In this document: piece by piece, positions 8,215 through 16,318 of the stretch
Numbering within the stretch: the stretch's first letter is position 1
How the letters are laid out: every line of letters starts with the position of its first letter
Source: Chitinophaga pinensis
Lineage (GTDB): Bacteria > Bacteroidota > Bacteroidia > UBA4408
Direction of reading: 5' to 3'
DNA length: 33,932 nucleotides
NCBI GenBank assembly: GCA_945872355.1
Contig: CAMBZU010000037.1
Span: forward strand, 1-33,932
Made by a program: the position numbers and the translations under genes
Notes under the pieces: model-generated
What the model saw: only the letters and a program-made list of their open reading frames with translations
Told to the model about the DNA's origin: nothing
Databases searched by the model: none

Positions 8215-9093
8215 ATGCTTATTGCCATTTACGGAAAATCTTTAAATATCTACAATGCTAATCCAATTCAGCGATTAATTGCTAAGTTAGAGAGCTCAGG
8301 TGCTGAATTGTGTGTTCATGAGGATTTTTATGCAATCATTAAAGATAAAATAAGTTTTAACACTATCATTTCTTTCTTTAAAGATGAAAAAGTACTTATC
8401 AAAAAACCAGACTTTTTTTGCAGCATTGGTGGTGATGGAACAATGCTAAAAACAATAACCTTAGTGGGCGCCTCAGGTATTCCAATCATTGGTTTAAATA
8501 CAGGTCGATTGGGATTTTTATCTGGTATTTCTATTGAAGATATTGAATCTGCATTAGAAAAAATATTTAATGGTAATTTTGAATTAGATAAACGAAGTTT
8601 AGTGAGACTGGAAGCTTTCAATAATCCTTATTTAAAAAACAATTTCGCACTAAATGAGATAACAGTTCATAAAAATGATAATACTACCATGATGACCATA
8701 CATGCATGGGTAAATGGAGAGTTTTTAAATGCTTATTGGGCCGATGGACTTATTATTTCTACACCAACGGGTTCAACAGCATATAGCTTGAGTTGTGGTG
8801 GACCATTAGTAATGCCTGATTCAGCCAATTTTATCATCACGCCAATTTCACCTCATAACCTTAATGTGCGTCCAATTATTATTTCTGATAAAGATGTAGT
8901 AACACTCAAAATAGAAGGCCGAAACAAAAGCTTTATAGTAACACTTGACTCTCGTCAAGAAGTTTTTGATGCAGCAGAAGAACTTACAATCATGCGCGAA
9001 AAATTTGAAATTAACCTCGTAAGGTTAAAAGGAAATGATTTCATGAGCACCCTGCGTCAGAAGTTAATGTGGGGATTGGACAAAAGAAATTAA
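8215..9093 (+). CDS. nadK: NAD kinase
   Basis: Phosphorylates NAD+ to NADP+ in the cytosol, the only de novo route to NADP. The 292 residues carry the diagnostic blocks: SIGGDGTMLKT with GGDGT at 72-76 (ATP and metal binding), GLNTGRLGFLS (93-103), the NE pair in ALNEITVH (147-148) and ADGLIISTPTGSTAYSLS (176-193). Length is normal. A -7-like TATCTTTA at 8190-8197 lies 17 bases before the ATG, but the -33 box is unclear. It is divergent from the MbnP/MbnH-like operon. In many Bacteroidota nadK sits beside a DUF6089 gene, uppS and bamA; here the DUF6089-like gene is 8 kb away and uppS and bamA are not in view. Confidence 0.97.
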   Translation: MLIAIYGKSLNIYNANPIQRLIAKLESSGAELCVHEDFYAIIKDKISFNTIISFFKDEKVLIKKPDFFCSIGGDGTMLKTITLVGASGIPIIGLNTGRLGFLSGISIEDIESALEKIFNGNFELDKRSLVRLEAFNNPYLKNNFALNEITVHKNDNTTMMTIHAWVNGEFLNAYWADGLIISTPTGSTAYSLSCGGPLVMPDSANFIITPISPHNLNVRPIIISDKDVVTLKIEGRNKSFIVTLDSRQEVFDAAEELTIMREKFEINLVRLKGNDFMSTLRQKLMWGLDKRN

Positions 9094-9280
9094 TCTGCAG
9101 TGCTGTTCAATTAAAATCGGCTAAAATTGATGATATAATTTCAAATGATTTTTAGCAAATTCTTAAATTTATTTGTGATAAGACTTATTTTAATTGATTC
9201 TAAATTGCATTTCAACCATTCAAAAAATGAACAATGACGGGCATAAGCGTGTTAAGTGCATAAATCGTGATAAAAAGTAC

Positions 9281-9311
9281 TTTGATTAAATAAGGTATGT
9301 TCTTAAATTCG
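9281..9311 (+). promoter_or_regulatory. Promoter of the succinate:quinone oxidoreductase operon
   Basis: TTTG at 9281-9284, then exactly 19 bases, then TAAATTCG at 9304-9311. This matches the Bacteroidota primary-sigma consensus TTTG-N19-TAnnTTTG with one mismatch. The leader to the ATG at 9342 would be about 25 bases. Confidence 0.75.
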
Positions 9312-9341
9312 CCCCCATTAAAATAATAATCATCGCTCAAT

Positions 9342-10043
9342 ATGAACAAAAAATCAGGAACAAAAAGTTTATTTAGTACCCTCATTGGGAAAAAAATGCT
9401 GATGGGATTAACAGGACTTTTTCTAATCACATTTCTAGTTGTCCATTGTGGTATCAATGCACTCATTTTCTTTAATGATGGCGGTGAATTGTTTAACAAA
9501 GGAGCTGAGTTTATGGGTACAAACTTGCTCATTAGAACAATGGAAATTGTGCTCTTTTTAGGCATTATTGCTCATATTGTAGATGCATTGTTGCTAACAC
9601 TTTCAAACAATAAAACGAGAATAGTAAAATATGCGCACCAAAAACCTAATGCCAATAGTAAATGGTATAGCCGTTGGATGGGCCTTTTAGGTACTTTAAT
9701 ATTGATGTTTTTAATCATCCATTTGAAGCATTTTTGGGTGATTAGTAGATTTACAGATCATATTGCACACAGTGAGTTAGATAAGTTGCCAGGGCAAGAA
9801 ACTATGTTTGCTGAAATGAAAGAAATTTTTGAAAATCCTATGGTGGTGTTACTTTATGTAGCGGCAATGGTAAGTTTAGCATACCATCTAATGCATGGTT
9901 TTCAATCTGCATTTCAAACCATGGGGTGGAATCATCCTAAATATACGCCCGCCATCAAAAAAATTGGTTTTTGGTTTTCAATAATAATCCCCTTTGTTTT
10001 TGCTTTAATGCCTATTGCATTGCATTTGGGTATTATCAAATAA
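9342..10043 (+). CDS. sdhC: Succinate dehydrogenase/fumarate reductase cytochrome b subunit
   Basis: Membrane anchor of the complex, carrying haem b and the quinone site. Its 233 residues contain five hydrophobic helices (about 15-42, 62-88, 110-133, 167-188, 207-230), as in the single-subunit anchors of Wolinella-type (type B) enzymes. Histidines placed inside helices, H35, H78, H127 or H130 and H182 or H185, are candidates for axial ligands of two haems; which four serve is not certain. It is the first gene of a three-gene operon in the order C-A-B that is usual in this phylum, with sdhA 53 bases downstream. Whether the complex runs as succinate oxidase, fumarate reductase or both cannot be read from sequence. 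Confidence 0.92.
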   Translation: MNKKSGTKSLFSTLIGKKMLMGLTGLFLITFLVVHCGINALIFFNDGGELFNKGAEFMGTNLLIRTMEIVLFLGIIAHIVDALLLTLSNNKTRIVKYAHQKPNANSKWYSRWMGLLGTLILMFLIIHLKHFWVISRFTDHIAHSELDKLPGQETMFAEMKEIFENPMVVLLYVAAMVSLAYHLMHGFQSAFQTMGWNHPKYTPAIKKIGFWFSIIIPFVFALMPIALHLGIIK

Positions 10044-10096
10044 ATCTAATTCAATCAATTTTAAAATTTAAATTAATATCATCAAAATAAGAAGAT

Positions 10097-12013
10097 ATGT
10101 CAGTATTAGATTCAAAAATTCCTGAAGGTTCGCTCGAAAACATATGGAGCGATTATAAATCTCATGTGAAATTGGTCAACCCTTCCAACAAAAGAAAATT
10201 GGAAGTTATTGTTGTAGGTACCGGATTAGCGGGTGCCTCTGCTGCAGCCAGTTTAGCTGAATTAGGATATAAAGTTAAAGCCTATTGCTATCAAGATAGC
10301 CCCAGAAGAGCGCATTCTATTGCTGCTCAAGGTGGAATAAATGCAGCAAAGAATTATAAAAATGATGGCGATAGTGTTTTTCGTTTGTTCTATGATACCA
10401 TAAAAGGTGGCGACTTTAGAGCACGCGAAGCCAACGTTTATCGATTGGCTGAGGTGAGTGCTAGTATTATTGATCAATGTGTAGCGCAAGGTGTGCCTTT
10501 TGCACGCGAATACGGAGGTTTATTGGATAACCGTTCTTTTGGCGGGGCGCAAGTTTCTAGAACATTTTATGCCAGAGGCCAAACAGGACAACAACTATTG
10601 TTAGGCGCCTATTCTGCATTAAGTCGTCAAATCGGATTGGGTAATGTTGAAATGTTTAGCCGCCACGAGATGGTTGAATTGGTTAACATTGATGGTAAAA
10701 CAAGAGGGATTATTGCACGTGATTTAAAAACAGGTAAATTAGAACGACATTTTGGACATGCCGTGGTATTAGCAACTGGTGGTTATGGAAATGTATTTTT
10801 CTTAAGTACAAATGCTATGGGTTGCAATGTTACTGCTGCTTGGAAAGCACATAAAAAAGGTGCTTTTTTTGCTAATCCTTGTTACACACAAATTCATCCA
10901 ACTTGTATTCCCGTTTCTGGTGATTATCAATCGAAACTTACTTTAATGAGTGAGTCTTTGCGCAATGATGGCCGTGTTTGGGTGCCAAAAAAACAAGGAG
11001 ATAAACGTAAAGCTATTGATATTCCTGAAGAAGAAAGAGATTATTACTTAGAACGCAAATACCCTAGTTTTGGTAACCTTGCACCTCGTGATATCGCTTC
11101 AAGGGCAGCCAAAGAAGCTTGCGATGATGGAAGAGGTGTCGGAGAATCAGGCCTAGCAGTGTATCTTGATTTTGCAGATGCAATCAAAAGATTAGGTAAA
11201 GAGGTGGTAGAAGCGCGTTATGGAAATCTTTTTGATATGTATAAGCATATCACCAATGAAGATCCTTATAAATTGCCCATGAGAATATATCCAGCGGTGC
11301 ATTATACAATGGGTGGTCTTTGGGTCGACTATAATTTAATGACCACAGTTAAAGGTTTATATGCTACGGGTGAATGTAACTTTAGCGATCATGGTGCAAA
11401 TAGATTAGGTGCAAGCGCCTTAATGCAGGGACTTGCCGATGGTTATTTTGTATTGCCATACACTATTGGAGATTATTTATCTGGTGAAATATTTACCAAA
11501 TCAATTTCAACGGATCATCCTGCTTTTGTTGAAGCTGAGAAAGCCGCCAATGATAGAATTGAAAAATTGTTGTCAGTAAATGGAAACAGAACTGTTGATG
11601 ATTTTCATAGGGAACTTGGTAAAATTATGTGGGATTATTGCGGAATGGCCCGCACAGCAGAAGGTTTAATAAAAGCAAAAGGTTTGTTAAGTCAATTAAG
11701 AGAAGATTTTTGGAAAGATGTTAAAGTAACCGGTAGTGCTAACGAGTTGAACATCGATTTAGAAAAGGCAGGCCGTGTGGCTGATTTTATAGAGCTAGGT
11801 GAATTAATGGTGAATGATGCTTTGCAAAGAAATGAAAGCTGTGGCGGACATTTTAGAGTAGAATATCAAGATGAAGGTGAAGCTAAAAGAAATGATGACG
11901 AGTATGCTTATGTATCTGCATGGGAACACAAAGGTGTAGGGCATGAAGCGCAATTGCACAAAGAAGCACTTGTTTTCGAAAATATAAAATTAGCAACGCG
12001 TTCATACAAGTAA
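10097..12013 (+). CDS. sdhA: Succinate dehydrogenase/fumarate reductase flavoprotein subunit
   Basis: Catalytic subunit that interconverts succinate and fumarate on covalently bound FAD. Its 638 residues show the dinucleotide-binding start [20 protein letters not shown] (38-57), the FAD-attaching His73 in [14 protein letters not shown], and [20 protein letters not shown] with the substrate-site residues. Further on are HPTCIP, the catalytic-Arg region [15 protein letters not shown], and [17 protein letters not shown]. The insertions and the [10 protein letters not shown] segment are typical of the Bacteroidota form. It sits between the anchor and iron-sulfur genes (53 and 37 bases apart) and will be made from the same transcript. 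The complex works at the cytoplasmic face of the inner membrane. Confidence 0.97.
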   Translation: MSVLDSKIPEGSLENIWSDYKSHVKLVNPSNKRKLEVIVVGTGLAGASAAASLAELGYKVKAYCYQDSPRRAHSIAAQGGINAAKNYKNDGDSVFRLFYDTIKGGDFRAREANVYRLAEVSASIIDQCVAQGVPFAREYGGLLDNRSFGGAQVSRTFYARGQTGQQLLLGAYSALSRQIGLGNVEMFSRHEMVELVNIDGKTRGIIARDLKTGKLERHFGHAVVLATGGYGNVFFLSTNAMGCNVTAAWKAHKKGAFFANPCYTQIHPTCIPVSGDYQSKLTLMSESLRNDGRVWVPKKQGDKRKAIDIPEEERDYYLERKYPSFGNLAPRDIASRAAKEACDDGRGVGESGLAVYLDFADAIKRLGKEVVEARYGNLFDMYKHITNEDPYKLPMRIYPAVHYTMGGLWVDYNLMTTVKGLYATGECNFSDHGANRLGASALMQGLADGYFVLPYTIGDYLSGEIFTKSISTDHPAFVEAEKAANDRIEKLLSVNGNRTVDDFHRELGKIMWDYCGMARTAEGLIKAKGLLSQLREDFWKDVKVTGSANELNIDLEKAGRVADFIELGELMVNDALQRNESCGGHFRVEYQDEGEAKRNDDEYAYVSAWEHKGVGHEAQLHKEALVFENIKLATRSYK

Positions 12014-12050
12014 TAATTAAGTTTAAACAGGTTTTAAATACCTCAATCAT

Positions 12051-12791
12051 ATGAAGTTTAATTTAAAAATATGGCGTCAGAAAAACGCCCAAGCAGCAGG
12101 AAAGATGGTAGATTACACCATCGAAAATATTAATGCAGATATGTCATTTTTAGAAATGATGGATGTGTTGAACGAACAACTTATCAGAAAAGGCGATGAG
12201 CCAGTTGCTTTTGACCACGATTGCCGCGAAGGTATTTGTGGTATGTGCAGCATGCATATCAATGGCCGCCCGCATGGCCCGTTAAGAGGTACAACAACAT
12301 GCCAATTATACATGCGTAATTTTACTGATGGCGAAACAATTTTTATTGAACCTTTTAGAGCCAATTCATTCCCAATTATTCGTGATTTAGTTGTTGATCG
12401 CAGTGCTTTCGACCGCATCATGCAAGTAGGAGGATTTGTTTCGGTGAACACAGGACAAGTGCAAGATGCAAACAACATCCCTGTAAACAAAGCTGATGCA
12501 GATTTGGCTATGGATGCTGCTTCTTGTATTGGTTGTGGTGCTTGTGTGGCTGCTTGTAAAAATGCATCGGCAAGTTTATTTGTAAGTGCTAAAATTTCAC
12601 AATACGCATTGTTACCTCAAGGTAGAATTGAAGCGCAAGAAAGAGTATTGGCCATGGTAAATCAAATGGATGAAGAAGGCTTTGGAAGTTGCACCAACAC
12701 TGGCGCCTGCGAAGCTGAATGTCCCAAAGGAATTTCATTAACCAATATTGCTCGTATGAATAGAGAATACTATGTAGCTTCTATTTCATAA
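12051..12791 (+). CDS. sdhB: Succinate dehydrogenase/fumarate reductase iron-sulfur subunit
   Basis: Electron-transfer subunit linking FAD to the haem anchor. In 246 residues it holds the plant-type [2Fe-2S] set (Cys58, 63, 66 in CREGICGMC, and Cys84). A ferredoxin-like domain follows with [11 protein letters not shown] (Cys159, 162, 165, 169) and [11 protein letters not shown] (Cys214, 220, 224), which together supply ligands for the [4Fe-4S] and [3Fe-4S] clusters. All ligands are in place, so the subunit looks functional. It is the last gene of the operon; a strong intrinsic terminator follows 20 bases after the stop. Confidence 0.97.
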   Translation: MKFNLKIWRQKNAQAAGKMVDYTIENINADMSFLEMMDVLNEQLIRKGDEPVAFDHDCREGICGMCSMHINGRPHGPLRGTTTCQLYMRNFTDGETIFIEPFRANSFPIIRDLVVDRSAFDRIMQVGGFVSVNTGQVQDANNIPVNKADADLAMDAASCIGCGACVAACKNASASLFVSAKISQYALLPQGRIEAQERVLAMVNQMDEEGFGSCTNTGACEAECPKGISLTNIARMNREYYVASIS

Positions 12792-12810
12792 TAAATAATC
12801 AAGATTTTGA

Positions 12811-12844
12811 AACCGCAAAGCAGTATAACTTTGCGGTTTTTTTT
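12811..12844 (+). terminator. Intrinsic terminator of the succinate:quinone oxidoreductase operon
   Basis: Perfect 10-bp stem (arms 12811-12820 and 12829-12838) with an 8-base loop and a run of eight T (12837-12844). It cleanly separates sdhB from the next gene, whose own -7-like element begins at once. Confidence 0.93.
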
Positions 12845-12845
12845 A

Positions 12846-12853
12846 TATTTTCG
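12846..12853 (+). promoter_or_regulatory. Candidate -7 element of the PaaE-like gene
   Basis: TATTTTCG followed by CACCCC, the same TAnnTTCG form seen before the L31 and sdhC genes, 21 bases before the ATG at 12875. No TTTG occurs 19 bases upstream; that place is inside the terminator stem, so the promoter is only tentative. Confidence 0.4.
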
Positions 12854-12874
12854 CACCCCTTTTAAAGCATAAAC

Positions 12875-13942
12875 ATGTCAAGATTTCATTCCCTTACCGT
12901 AAAAGAAGTTACCCGTGAAACAGCAGATTGCGTTTCCATCTCATTTCAAATCCCAGCGAACCTAATCAGTGATTTTACTTACCTGCAAGGTCAATACATT
13001 ACTTTTAAATTAAATGTTGGGGGACAAGAAATTAGACGTTCTTACTCAGTTTGTAGTAGTCCTTTAACTGATGCTGACATACGCGTGGCTGTAAAAAAAG
13101 TAAAAGAAGGTAAAGGTTCTACTTATTTGAATGAACATGTAAAAGCAGGTGATGTGCTGGAAGTAATGACACCCATGGGTAATTTTTACGCCCCGATGAA
13201 CGCGTCAAATAAAAAAGAATACATTTTATTTGCTGGTGGAAGTGGTATTACGCCTATGTTGAGTATCATCAAAAGTGTTTTAAAAGCTGAGCCACAAAGT
13301 GCTGTTCAGTTGTTTTATGGCAATGAAAACGAAGCTTCAATTATATTTAAACAACAACTTGAAACACTTGAACAGCAGGCTGAAGGGAAGTTAAAAGTAC
13401 ACCATATCCTTAACCAAGCAGATGCTGCTTATGAGGTCATTTATAAAGGTATTATGACTGCCGAAAAAGTAGCAACTTTAATGAATAATTTCGTAAAAGT
13501 AACGAGCTATACCGAAATTTTTATCTGTGGCCCAACGCCAATGATGCAGAATGTTGAGCAAACATTACAAAACTTAAATGTGCCCAAAGCACAAGTGCAT
13601 TTAGAGTATTTTACTGCACCCATTGATGCAGCTGCTGTTGCGGAACCTATAGGTGCAAAAAAAGCCAGCTTAACCATAATTTTGGATGGCGATGAAGTGG
13701 TAACAGAACTATTACCCGATGAAACCATTTTAGAAGCCGCCTTAAGAATTAATTTAGATGCGCCTTATGCTTGCCAAGGAGGTTCTTGCTGCACTTGCCG
13801 AGCTTTATTGGTAGAAGGCAAAGTAGAAATGAAAGTAAACTATGCCCTCTTAGATGCCGAAGTAAAACAAGGCTTTATTTTAACCTGCCAATCACACGCA
13901 CTTACAGATACGATTGTGGTGGACTATGATAAAGGGAAGTAA
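12875..13942 (+). CDS. PaaE-like ferredoxin reductase with C-terminal [2Fe-2S] domain
   Basis: 355 residues, the usual length of PaaE/HmpX-type reductases that carry electrons from NAD(P)H through FAD to a [2Fe-2S] cluster. The FAD domain has RRSYSVCSSP (54-63). The nucleotide domain has LFAGGSGITPML (118-129) and a CGPTPMM block. The C-terminal plant-type ferredoxin has Cys300, 305, 308 (C-x4-C-x2-C in ACQGGSCCTC) and a distal Cys338. In phenylacetate degraders PaaE reduces the PaaABC epoxidase, but no other paa gene is present, so the partner is unknown; a fatty-acid desaturase or another oxygenase is possible. It has its own putative promoter after the sdh terminator. I withhold the symbol because the pathway is not shown. 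Confidence 0.85.
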   Translation: MSRFHSLTVKEVTRETADCVSISFQIPANLISDFTYLQGQYITFKLNVGGQEIRRSYSVCSSPLTDADIRVAVKKVKEGKGSTYLNEHVKAGDVLEVMTPMGNFYAPMNASNKKEYILFAGGSGITPMLSIIKSVLKAEPQSAVQLFYGNENEASIIFKQQLETLEQQAEGKLKVHHILNQADAAYEVIYKGIMTAEKVATLMNNFVKVTSYTEIFICGPTPMMQNVEQTLQNLNVPKAQVHLEYFTAPIDAAAVAEPIGAKKASLTIILDGDEVVTELLPDETILEAALRINLDAPYACQGGSCCTCRALLVEGKVEMKVNYALLDAEVKQGFILTCQSHALTDTIVVDYDKGK

Positions 13943-14121
13943 CCCTAAAAAGCCTCTTGAAATAACTTCTATTTGATCCTTCTTTTTGGTTGATAGTGTC
14001 ACTGCGTAATCATTCAATAAGCACTCCTCTCATTGATTAATAAAAAATGCGTAATTTGTGTTTGAATTTTACCTGTAAGGCTAATGATCGTTAAGGATTT
14101 GCCCGAAAAATAAAATATTTG

Positions 14122-14232
14122 AACTATCACTATCAACTTCCCAACTTCCAACTATCAACTTTTCAACTTTCCAACTTTCAACTTTCCAACTTTCCAACTT
14201 TCAACTTCCCAACTTTTAACTTTCCAACTTTT
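14122..14232. repeat. Degenerate 7-8 bp tandem repeat
   Basis: About 14 copies of a unit like AACTTTCC, varying as AACTTTC, AACTTCCC, AACTTTT and AACTATC, fill about 110 bases between two convergent genes. On the plus strand the run is nearly free of G. Unit length changes between 7 and 8, so it is not a codon-phased repeat and no protein reads through it. The rest of the 310-base gap (13943-14121 and 14233-14252) shows nothing I can name. Confidence 0.85.
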
Positions 14233-14252
14233 AATAATCCCACTTTCTAAAA

Positions 14253-15425
14253 CTAAAAATCAAACAAGGTCTCAAATATTGCCCTATCACCTGGTCCAAA
14301 GGCCAATCCTCTTCTTTCAAAAACCCTGCTTGCTACTTCTATGGCTTTTTCTAATTCAAATATAGGAGCGTTTTTATGCCCGCCCCAACTGTAAGATGGA
14401 ATGAATTTAGGCGGAAAACCACCATCAAAAATATTGGCGCAAAAACCAGTTACTGTGCCTGTATTAAACATAGTGTTGATGCCTGCTTTGCTATGGTCGC
14501 CCATTAATAATCCGCAAAATTGAAGTCCAGTGGATTGCCAATCGTTGTTGGCCATGTCCCACACTTTTACTTGGCCGTAGTTATTTTTTAAGTTTGAATT
14601 ATTTGTATCGGCACCAAGGTTACACCATTCGCCAATGACGCTGTTACCTAAAAAGCCATCGTGTGCTTTGTTGGAGTAGCCAAAAATTACGGAGTTATTT
14701 ACTTCGCCACCAACTTTACTTTCGGGACCAATAGTGGTAGGGCCGTATATTTTAGCACCCATTTTTAGGGCCGAATGTTCGCCTAAAGAAAATGGACCAC
14801 GAATCATGCTGCCTTCCATTACTTCGGCATCTTTTGCAATATAGATAGGTCCGGCCGCTGCATTTAAGATACTACAAAGCACAGTGGCGCCTTCTTCAAT
14901 AAAAATATTTGTTGGGTTAATCACCTGGTTGCTGGCATCAATAGTAGCGCTAGTGCGGTCTTTTGTAATTAAGGTAAAATCGTCTTGTATGTTTTTACCG
15001 TTTTCAGCAAATATTTCCCAGGGTTTTTCTACTATTTGAAGCGCTGTATTGCTCTCAATGGCTGTATAGTTATGATGATTTGGATTAAAATTGGGGTCAT
15101 AGGCTCCGCATGCTATTGCAATAGTTTTATTGTTTTTTACAAGGGCCGTGTTCGAAGATAAATTTTTTATTTCGTTGATGAGGTAAGCATTAGGAAAAAC
15201 TGCCCCATTGATATACAAGCATGGCTTTTGGCTGTGTTCTTGGCTTAGAGCAGTATACTTAGCTTTTAAATATGTTTCGGTGTGATAGGCGCAATCTTGA
15301 TCCAAATACTTCTCCCACTTTTGTTTTATGGTTAAAATACCTGCTCTAATTTCGCAAACAGGGCGGCTGAGCGTAAATGGAAAAAGTTGTTGGCGATTTG
15401 CATCATCAAATAAAATATAATTCAT
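14253..15425 (-). CDS. Bacteroidota-type GlmU-like sugar-1-phosphate nucleotidyl/acetyltransferase
   Basis: 390 residues in two parts. Residues 1-130 form a small, divergent nucleotidyltransferase-like domain beginning MNYILFDDANRQQLFPFTLS and continuing RPVCEIRAGILTI. About 155-340 is a left-handed parallel beta-helix of hexapeptide repeats (IFIEEGATV, IYIAKDAEVMEGS, LGEHSALKMGAKIYG, TTIGPESKVGGEVNNSVIFG, HDGFLGNSVIGEWCNLGA). This architecture matches the family annotated as the alternative GlmU of Bacteroidetes, proposed to make UDP-GlcNAc for peptidoglycan and lipopolysaccharide. The N-terminal domain lacks the classical LAAGxGTRM motif, so catalytic competence is assumed rather than seen. 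It lies downstream of the L31 gene on the same strand, beyond a terminator, and converges on the PaaE-like gene across the tandem repeat. Confidence 0.83.
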   Translation of the reverse strand: MNYILFDDANRQQLFPFTLSRPVCEIRAGILTIKQKWEKYLDQDCAYHTETYLKAKYTALSQEHSQKPCLYINGAVFPNAYLINEIKNLSSNTALVKNNKTIAIACGAYDPNFNPNHHNYTAIESNTALQIVEKPWEIFAENGKNIQDDFTLITKDRTSATIDASNQVINPTNIFIEEGATVLCSILNAAAGPIYIAKDAEVMEGSMIRGPFSLGEHSALKMGAKIYGPTTIGPESKVGGEVNNSVIFGYSNKAHDGFLGNSVIGEWCNLGADTNNSNLKNNYGQVKVWDMANNDWQSTGLQFCGLLMGDHSKAGINTMFNTGTVTGFCANIFDGGFPPKFIPSYSWGGHKNAPIFELEKAIEVASRVFERRGLAFGPGDRAIFETLFDF

Positions 15426-15484
15426 TGGAGCTTATTTTTGAGTGGTAAACTTAGTATTTTTTAAAATAGAGTGCTATGAAACAC

Positions 15485-15512
15485 AAAAAAACCCTCCGTT
15501 TCCGAAGGGTTT
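15485..15512 (-). terminator. Intrinsic terminator after rpmE2
   Basis: A 7-bp stem (arms 15489-15495 and 15506-15512) with a 10-base loop, followed on the minus strand by a T run (A15485-15491 on plus). It is 40 bases past the L31 stop and 60 bases before the GlmU-like start. Read-through is possible, given that the two genes share a strand. Confidence 0.72.
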
Positions 15513-15551
15513 CTGTTCATTATAATTAATGGATTAATTAAAAAATAATGA

Positions 15552-15818
15552 TTATCCTTTAACTTCCTCTGTTTTTTTACCATAACGCGTGTTAAATCTA
15601 TCAACACGACCTGCAGTATCCACCAATTTGATTTTTCCAGTATAAAATGGATGTGATGTATGTGAAATCTCTAATTTTACCAAAGGGTATTCATTACCAT
15701 CTTCCCAAACTATTGTATCTTTTGTATCTGCAGCAGAGCGCGTTAAAAAGGCATATTCATTTGATAAGTCTTTAAAAACCACAAATCTGTAATTTTCGGG
15801 ATGTGTATTCTTTTTCAT
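15552..15818 (-). CDS. rpmE2: 50S ribosomal protein L31 type B
   Basis: 88 residues typical of type B L31: [18 protein letters not shown], a long insert ([20 protein letters not shown]) and the conserved core [19 protein letters not shown] then [11 protein letters not shown]. It contains no cysteine at all, so it is the zinc-independent (C-minus) form, which in other bacteria replaces the zinc-binding L31 under zinc limitation. Whether a C-plus copy exists elsewhere is not visible. A well-matched promoter lies just upstream and a terminator just downstream, so it is a monocistronic unit. Confidence 0.97.
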   Translation of the reverse strand: MKKNTHPENYRFVVFKDLSNEYAFLTRSAADTKDTIVWEDGNEYPLVKLEISHTSHPFYTGKIKLVDTAGRVDRFNTRYGKKTEEVKG

Positions 15819-15840
15819 ATTTTATATTTTTTCGGGAGGG

Positions 15841-15871
15841 CGAAAGTACAAAATGTAACTAAATGAACAAA
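15841..15871 (-). promoter_or_regulatory. Promoter of rpmE2
   Basis: On the minus strand TTTG (15868-15871) is followed after exactly 19 bases by TACTTTCG (15841-15848), the Bacteroidota TTTG-N19-TAnnTTTG pattern with one mismatch at the seventh base of the -7 box. The leader would be about 18 bases. Confidence 0.78.
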
Positions 15872-16086
15872 ATCATTTTTACTATTTATCACTAATTGAT
15901 TGATAAATAACAGGATAGGATTTTTGTTTTAACATTTTAAGCACATATAATGGAATAGAAATATCTTGTAAACACTATAATTTATGTAGGTGTTTCATGT
16001 TTTATTTTTGTTTTCACTGCTATTTTGAAACGAGACGACCAATTTAAATATCAGGTTAAGCCCTAGTTATTCATAATGATTTACCA

Positions 16087-16181
16087 ACCTACTGAACTAA
16101 TCATTTAATGCGGCTACTTCAACAAAGCTATTGTTTTAAAACAATTCTCCGCATAGGCTATGAACTTAAACGAAGGTAGGT
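16087..16181. repeat. Three nested inverted repeats in a 500-base intergenic region
   Basis: The outer arms are ACCTAC (16087-16092) and GTAGGT (16176-16181). Inside are ATGCGG (16108-16113) and CCGCAT (16149-16154). Innermost is a perfect 16-base palindrome, ATTGTTTTAAAACAAT (16130-16145). All three are roughly concentric, so the region could fold as one long interrupted hairpin on either strand. There is no ORF here. It may be a structured RNA, a palindromic extragenic element or chance. The rest of 15872-16304 shows nothing I can name. Confidence 0.45.
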
Positions 16182-16304
16182 AGGAATAAATTACATTTGT
16201 TAAGCAGAAGCTGCAATATTGTTACAGATGTATTTTAACTTAAGATTTAGGAACTTTTTTAAGTAAATGGTATAAATTATTAAGCATATTTAAATATTAT
16301 AAAA

Positions 16305-16312
16305 TATATTTG
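16305..16312 (+). promoter_or_regulatory. Candidate -7 promoter element of the bestrophin-like gene
   Basis: TATATTTG is a full match to the Bacteroidota -7 consensus TAnnTTTG and ends only 6 bases before the ATG at 16319. The expected transcription start falls on or next to the start codon, which would give a leaderless mRNA. No TTTG is seen 19 bases upstream, so the -33 box is weak. Confidence 0.5.
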
Positions 16313-16318
16313 CTCCAT

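Noticed and set aside
9212..9565. Minus-strand open frame over the start of sdhC
   Set aside because: It covers the sdh promoter and is antisense to a certain gene; no domain is visible.
14122..14232. CRISPR array
   Set aside because: Units are 7-8 bases with no spacers and no cas genes nearby; it is a simple tandem repeat.
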